A DNA stretch of 11,719 bases. Source: Acanthamoeba lenticulata (taxonomy: Eukaryota; Discosea; Longamoebia; Acanthamoebidae). The position numbers were made by a program, and so were the translations under genes. The notes below the pieces were generated by a model. That model searched no databases. It was not told the DNA's origin and saw nothing but the letters and a program-made list of their open reading frames with translations. Shown here piece after piece: positions 7,756 to 11,719 of the stretch. Position 1 is the stretch's first letter, and each line of letters begins with the position of its first letter. The DNA is taken from the NCBI GenBank assembly GCA_002179805.1, contig NAVB01000514.1:1-11719 (forward strand), given 5' to 3'.

Positions 7756-8185
7756 TGTTGAGGATAAAATGGGCTATGGTATATAGGAAGGTGGTTTATT
7801 GTGAGAGAACTGATGAAGGTTACAAGGGAAGGAATGCTGTTAAGTAGTGCAATTGTGGGCATGTGTTGCGCAGTGATGGTGGCGCTGCAAGGCAGCGCCA
7901 TTTGTGCAGGTGTTGGAGGGTAGAGCACTGGATAGGTGCTCTACCAGATGTAGTGGGATGGCCGCCTGGTTGTAGCTGGAGAGTGTGGTCGTCCAGGTCC
8001 ATTCTGACCTTTTCACTGTAACTTGGCATTTCTGTTGATACTGAATAAGGAAGAAGGAATCTCTGGAATGTGCTATGGCTGTAGCACATCTCAATAAGTA
8101 CCTGCAGAGAAACTATCGTTTCTCTGCAGGTTTCTTTTAGTATTACATAGTGCGTCTAAAGGGTCGACATTGGTCAACGCCAACA
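7756..8185 (-). repeat. 5' LTR of the copia element
   Basis: 430 bp, same ends and length as 3108-3537. It differs at 22 positions by hand alignment, all transitions. It has lost CpG at nine places where the other LTR keeps it, while the CpGs in hairpin A and the TATCG loop of hairpin C are retained. This is the LTR that would carry the element's promoter. Confidence 0.95.
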
Positions 8186-8190
8186 GAAGT
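8186..8190. repeat. Target-site duplication GAAGT, right copy
   Basis: Directly follows the right LTR and is identical to 3103-3107. Removing one copy restores the frame between the two transposase halves. Confidence 0.92.
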
Positions 8191-8729
8191 CCCCATTGAA
8201 AACCTTGGGAGAATACCCTCCCCAAAGGGCATGGACCACTCCTTCAGCATCTTGGAGAACCATGAAGTGTTGGGCGGGAGAGTTGCACTTGTATGACCAT
8301 AATGGGTCCTTGTGGGAGATGGTGCTCTTCCCTTTGAAATGTGTGTTGAAACTATCCATCCACAAGCTTCCTCTGGAAACAGCTCCCTTGAGCTTGAGGC
8401 CAGCTGCCGTCTTTGTCCAGAGCTTGTGTGTGCCCAATTCCACTTTTGTTTTTCCCCACTCTTCAAAGCAGCAACCGGGTGTTGTGGCGCAGTGTCTTGC
8501 TCGAGCTTTGAAGCCACTTCTTCACCCTGGCGTAGAGTTGAGTATAGCCCACAGCAAAGGCGTCCTTGTAGAGTGCAAGAAGCACATACTGATGGATGAA
8601 CTGGACGCCTCGAGTTTGGCCCCACAGTTTTGGCTCTTGGTCAGTGACAAACGCAATGATCTCATTAAGAATGGCTGTAGGCACTCTTCTCTTCACTTCC
8701 TTCGTGATGTCCACCTGTGATAGTTGCAT
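8186..8729 (-). pseudogene. Transposase relic, N-terminal and first catalytic part
   Basis: Read from ATG at 8729. The first about 88 codons (MQLSQVDITKEVKRRVPTAI...) contain a helix-rich segment with YKDAFAVGYTQLYARVKKWL, possibly a helix-turn-helix DNA-binding region. A one-base frameshift near 8463-8490 moves the reading to CFEEWGKTKVEL, then SLWMDSFNTHFKGK and WSYKCNSPAQHFMVLQDAEG, ending at NGDF where the retrotransposon begins. The block with an Asp, then Lys/His-rich residues, then a hydrophobic strand and a D-x-x-G turn resembles the first catalytic block of DDE transposases. The frameshift and interruption make it non-functional. Confidence 0.5.
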
Positions 8730-8863
8730 GTCGCAACTGACCTTGTTATGTGCAGATGCTTGTTGTACCTACATGTGATGCGTTTTGTCTGCGCCTTGGT
8801 GAATTTTCAACAGTACTCAGCCCGGTCATTTTATTTGAGACCAATTATTGTTGATGTTTGGGT

Positions 8864-9175
8864 ATGTTTACAAGGATTATAAAACACTATGGCCTGCAGA
8901 AGGCCGCCAAGTTCATGACTCCAAGAGAGCTCCGCCTTAAGATGCTCCGCCAGGCTTCGACTGATGGTGTCTAGCAATTGCTAGACGCAGACTTATGCCA
9001 GTGGGCAAAAGAACGTATCATCCTGGTTGAAGAGATGGCCACGTTGAAAGAAATGCAAGACAACCTGAAATCTGCCCACCAGCATCCAGAGCTGCAAAAC
9101 GTGCAGAAGGAATGGCTGCAAAAGAGATCTCTGTTCGACCGAAATACTTGCCGTGTCCCTGATTGGGTGCAGTAA
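8864..9175 (+). pseudogene. Small unrecognised gene or pseudogene with one in-frame TAG
   Basis: From ATG at 8864 the frame reads a basic N-terminus (MFTRIIKHYGLQKAAKFMTP, then RELRLKMLRQAS), meets TAG at 8972-8974, and continues in the same frame as a Glu/Gln/Lys-rich helical segment (ERIILVEEMATLKEMQDNL) to TAA at 9173-9175. Total 103 codons. I do not recognise the family. The basic start would suit a mitochondrial targeting segment, but that is a guess. AATAAA overlaps the stop, which argues for a real former or present gene. The TAG lies inside an 18-bp palindrome and may be a mutation, an insertion scar or a sequence error. An unseen upstream exon is possible. Confidence 0.45.
8969..8986. 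repeat. Perfect 18-bp palindrome over the in-frame TAG
   Basis: GTCTAGCAATTGCTAGAC equals its own reverse complement. It contains two CTAG copies separated by CAATTG. The first CTAG supplies the in-frame stop. Confidence 0.9.
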
Positions 9176-9180
9176 ATAAA
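9175..9180 (+). promoter_or_regulatory. Polyadenylation signal AATAAA overlapping the TAA stop
   Basis: AATAAA begins at the last base of the TAA (9173-9175) of the small plus-strand frame. A signal this close to the stop means a very short 3' untranslated region, and any tail site would fall at or inside the 3' end of the convergent amidase gene. Confidence 0.45.
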
Positions 9181-9215
9181 CTATATCATGTATTTTGCTC
9201 ACCTTATTGTAAGTC

Positions 9216-11063
9216 TTATGAAAGATCATGCAGGGCACGTTCGAGAGTCTTTGCGATGCCCACCAGGCGCTCGTCGTCGAACCTGCGGCCTACAAGCTGC
9301 ACGCTCAGCGGCAGACCACCGAAGCCCGCCACGCCCCCGCGCGATTGCCACATGGCCCAGTTGGCCTCTTCGGACTCGCTCCTAGGTACCGCCGCGTCGG
9401 CCGCCAAAGCCGGCAGGTAGTCGAGCGGTGCGTCGGCATCGCGGCCCTCTGGCTCGACCTCGCCCACGGGCACCGTGAGGGCCGGGTAATCGAGCAAGTT
9501 CCAAGGCATGACATATGACCCGCAGCTCGGCCCCTCATGGACAACACCAGCAAAGGGAAGCACTGGCATCAGAAGCACGTCGATCGGTCGGCCGCTCACA
9601 GTTTCGCGGGCTGACAGGTGCCACCGCGCGAGTTCGCGGGCAGCCAAGGCGTCCCGCTCGCGGTGCAGGCGCATAAGCTCGCAAGCGCCGAGCTCTTGCT
9701 CTGGGGTGCCCACCCATAGCTTCTCTGCTTGGGGCTCGCCAAAGGGCTCCATATTCCTGCGAAATGCCTCGCCGCCGTCCATGAAGATGAACTTGACCTG
9801 CACAACAGACGAGTTTCAGCCCAAACAATAACATGAAGAAGAGAGAAACAAGGCGTACGAGGAGGTTGATTGTCTCGACGTAGGGCGAGAAGTCCCAGTC
9901 GATGACTTCGTGCCCAGCTGCGCGCAGCCGTTCGACGACGTCCTTGAGCGCACGCGTGACCGGCGGGTGAGGCGTGGTCATGCCATCTGACCAGATCACC
10001 CCAAACACGAGCCGCTCCGCTTTGGCCGCTTCGTCCACGCGCTCTTGGCGCCACGGGAGCGGCACCACGCGAGGGTCGCGCAGCCAGGGCTCGCTTTGGG
10101 CGTTGGCCTGCATGAAGAGCTCGACCGAGGCCAGCGAACGCGCCAGAGGACCCGTCACGCACACCACGCTCTCTTGCCCATTCTGTTTCAACATCGTCCC
10201 ACAACATCACCAGTGAACAACCGAACCTAGACGAATCGAGTGATGTGTTTGCGCACCAAAGGCGTGGCGCCGCCGTCGTGCGGAACTCGACCGTGGGTCG
10301 GGCGCAGGCCGTAGAGGCCGCAAAGGGCGGCAGGCACGCGCACGGATCCGCCCAGGTCGTTGCCCACGCCCACCGCACTCCCGCCAAAGTCGAGCAGGGC
10401 CGCTTCGCCGCCAGTGCTGCCGCCAGGACTGAGCGAGCGGTCACGCGGGTGCATCGTGCGTCCGATCAGGTTGTTGAAGGTCTGGGCCTTGAAGATGCCC
10501 TGCGGGACGGAGGTCTTGACATAGAGGACCGCGCCTTGCGCGAGCAGGCCTTCCACCAGCACCGAGTGCTTCTCGGCCGGCTTGGAGTCGCGCGACACAA
10601 AGCCCAGCGTGGTGTCATGCCCGGCCACGTCGTGCGTGTCCTTGATGCTGATGGGGAGGCCGTGGAGGAGTCCCACGGGGCGGCCTGTGCGGGCGAGCTC
10701 GTCGTCCAGTTGGCGAGCGCGCTCGATGGCCTCGAGGAAGAAGATGTCGAGGCAGCAGTTGAGCAGCTGGTGCGCCACGGCAGCGCGCTTGCAGAAAGCC
10801 GTGACGAGCTCCTCGGCCGAGCACTCGCGCGAAGCCACCATGCGACAAAGCACGCTGGCGTCTTTTTCGTCGGTGAGGGCGCGCTCGCGTGGTGAGATGA
10901 ACGGGACACGTGTGACGACATCGCGCACGTCAACAACTTCTCTGAGCTCGGCCAGCAGCTTGGCAGAGAGCCGCCACTCGGCAGGGATGGCGGCCTGGAG
11001 GCGGGCGCGACGAGCAGCCGCAACCTCGCGCCAGGTAGGTGCGTCAACGCTCAGGTGATACAT
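9216..11063 (-). CDS. Amidase-signature hydrolase, acetamidase/general-amidase type
   Basis: Hydrolyses amides to acid plus ammonia; fungal acetamidases of this group release ammonia for nitrogen use. Exons (minus strand): 11063-10257, 10182-9859, 9797-9216. Both introns are GT..AG (74 and 61 bp), phase 0. Product 570 residues, close to fungal acetamidases (about 540-560). Conserved blocks: SAEELVTAFCKRAAVAHQL, GLLHGLPISIKD (catalytic Lys141), RSLSPGGSTGGEAA (cis-Ser216), VGVGNDLGGSVRVPAALCGL (nucleophile Ser240), VTGPLARSL, PLPWR, LPLSVQLVGRR. Triad spacings of 75 and 24 residues are those of the family. The ATG at 11063 is the first in frame, and the protein reaches the W-x-E-x-A motif at residue 11 as in relatives. 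No signal peptide or membrane segment is evident. No defects are seen. Substrate is not predictable. Confidence 0.93.
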
Positions 11064-11249
11064 GTAAGAGAAGAGGGTTATTGTTGCTTTGTTGCTGGCT
11101 TGCAAGCAAGGAAATGCCTGAGCTTCGCCAAAAGAAAAAGTACTTAGTTGCCTGGGAACTCTCCTCTGGAACTAAAGATCAATCAATTGATAAAAAATCA
11201 AAACAAAATAAAAACAAAAAAGCATTTTTCCCTTCCACAAGCGCACTTG
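11064..11249. other. Short intergenic region between two minus-strand genes
   Basis: 186 bases between the amidase start and the stop of the gene upstream on the same strand. It is AT-rich with runs of A on the plus strand (about 11188-11225). It must hold the 3' end of the upstream gene and the amidase promoter, but no clear TATA box or canonical AATAAA on the minus strand was found. Confidence 0.5.
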
Positions 11250-11719
11250 TCACTCCTCCTGTTGGCCTTCTTCTTGTTGTTCTTGACCTTCCTCCTCCTC
11301 CTCTCCATCTTCTTCCACTTCTTCCTCAGAGTAAACCTCTACAAACTCGTCACCCTCGGGGCCCCAGCCAAACGCGCCTCCGCCGTAGAGGGCCGCGTAG
11401 GCCGGCTCCTGGGCGCCGCCACCGTCCTTGATGATGGGCGGCTTCTGGCCCGTCTCCAGGAACCCACGCCAGTTCTCGATGAAGCGGAACATCTGCTCCG
11501 TCATCCTCATCATCATCAGCTTCGTGATGTTGCACTAGTAATGAGTTGATGGAGGGGCGCCGCACCGTGTGGTGGTCATAGCGGTCGTATTTCTCGAGGG
11601 GCCCGGTCGGCTGGCGGCTGAGGAGCCGCCCGCTGGCGTCGAGCACGAACAGGTAGGGCCACTCCGGCAGGCTCCGGATCAGCCGCGGCCAGTCCTCGAC
11701 CACTGCCGCCCACGTGTCA
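11250..11719 (-). CDS. 3' part of a gene with a thioredoxin-fold-like segment and acidic tail
   Basis: Read on the minus strand from the window edge: exon >11719-11566, intron 11565-11520 (46 bp, GT..AG), exon 11519-11250. The upstream exon gives WPYLFVLDASGRLLSRQPTG then LEKYDRYD; the strand plus D-x-x-G turn plus YD resembles the C-terminal half of thioredoxin-like proteins, but no Cys motif is inside the window. The next exon gives MTEQMFRFIENWRGF, a likely final helix, then a Gly-rich stretch (YGGGAFGWGPEGDEF) and a tail almost entirely of Glu and Gln. The Glu-rich tail makes a long pyrimidine tract on the plus strand (about 11255-11330). The start lies outside the window. Family naming is weak; gene reality is well supported by the phase-0 splice. 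Confidence 0.65.

Larger units (their letters stand above)
3108..8185 (-). mobile_element. Ty1/copia LTR retrotransposon, full length (5078 bp), inactive
   Basis: Two 430-bp LTRs in direct orientation begin TGTTG and end CAACA and are flanked by GAAGT duplications. On the minus strand the order is 5' LTR, primer-binding site, Gag, protease, integrase, reverse transcriptase, RNase H, polypurine tract, 3' LTR. Integrase before RT defines the copia superfamily. All coding parts are broken by stops (mostly TGA), at least two frameshifts, a deletion in RT and an inverted segment in RT. The element sits inside an older DNA transposon. LTR identity is about 95% by hand count (22 differences in 430), so insertion is not recent, although CpG decay inflates apparent age. 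Confidence 0.95.
2763..8729 (-). mobile_element. Relic DNA transposon, split by a copia retrotransposon
   Basis: Minus-strand pieces at 8186-8729 and 2763-3107 together look like one transposase gene of the DDE superfamily (Harbinger/ISL2EU-like DDE_Tnp_4 group is the closest fit by eye). The 5-bp duplication GAAGT lies at each join. With one copy removed, the frame ending NGDF in the right piece continues in frame into the left piece. Outer ends and terminal inverted repeats were not found, so the span given covers coding remains only. Family assignment is tentative. Confidence 0.5.

Noticed and set aside
8196..8720. Plus-strand frame of 174 codons
   Set aside because: Antisense to the transposase relic, whose minus-strand reading has DDE-like blocks; no motif on the plus strand.
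8967..8984. An 18-base GT..AG intron removing the in-frame TAG
   Set aside because: Other introns here are 46-131 bp; 18 bases is too short for ordinary splicing, and the palindrome gives a simpler reason for the pattern.
9185..9215. Splice donor (AAG|GTGAGC) just after the amidase stop on the minus strand
   Set aside because: It lies after the TAA and the protein already has a normal C-terminus; a 3'-UTR intron cannot be shown from sequence.
9596..10444. Long minus-strand frame of 282 codons overlapping the amidase
   Set aside because: GC-rich shadow of the amidase exons in another frame that reads through an intron; low-complexity Arg/Ala/Ser translation.
11064..11105. Longer amidase N-terminus from 11105
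   Set aside because: That frame would start on TTG; the first ATG is at 11063 and already gives the expected N-terminus.
1..11719. tRNA or rRNA genes, CRISPR arrays, bacterial operons
   Set aside because: None seen; the introns, AATAAA signals and copia element mark the window as eukaryotic nuclear DNA.

Overview
The window is nuclear DNA of a eukaryote. Its protein genes are cut by short GT-AG introns of about 46 to 131 bp, and the host exons are GC-rich with strong G/C third-position use. A lysosomal-type beta-glucuronidase lies beside a fungal-type amidase, and both are intron-rich. This points to a gene-dense single-celled eukaryote, for example an amoebozoan with Acanthamoeba-like codon use or a protist relative of animals. 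The sequence alone does not settle which.

Layout: (1) 1-2232, plus strand: the 3' three quarters of a beta-glucuronidase gene (GH2, GUSB type), ten exons visible, all joined in frame, with an AATAAA after the stop. (2) 2290-2762: no recognisable gene. (3) 2763-3107 and 8186-8729, minus strand: the two halves of a decayed DDE-type DNA-transposon transposase. (4) 3108-8185, minus strand: a complete-length but dead Ty1/copia retrotransposon that split this transposase. It has two 430-bp LTRs, a perfect 5-bp target duplication (GAAGT), a primer-binding site matching the anticodon arm of initiator tRNA-Met, and a polypurine tract. Its gag-protease-integrase-RT-RNase H order is broken by stops, frameshifts, a deletion and a roughly 200-bp internal inversion. 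(5) 8864-9175, plus strand: a small unrecognised reading frame carrying an in-frame TAG inside a perfect 18-bp palindrome, ending in AATAAA. (6) 9216-11063, minus strand: an apparently intact three-exon amidase-signature enzyme with its Lys-Ser-Ser triad. (7) 11250-11719, minus strand: the 3' end of another gene, with a thioredoxin-fold-like stretch and a Glu-rich tail.

The host genes are unrelated metabolic genes and do not form a functional cluster. The main interest is the nested mobile-element region. Its decay is dominated by CpG to TpG/CpA changes: all 22 LTR-LTR differences are transitions, and stops and Asp-to-Asn losses fall where a CpG would have stood. This suggests cytosine methylation aimed at mobile DNA. 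The decay is uneven. The 5' LTR to the RT N-terminus (about 4535-8185) is CpG-poor, while the RT C-terminus/RNase H part (3538-4535) is CpG-rich. The border falls on the left breakpoint of the inversion.
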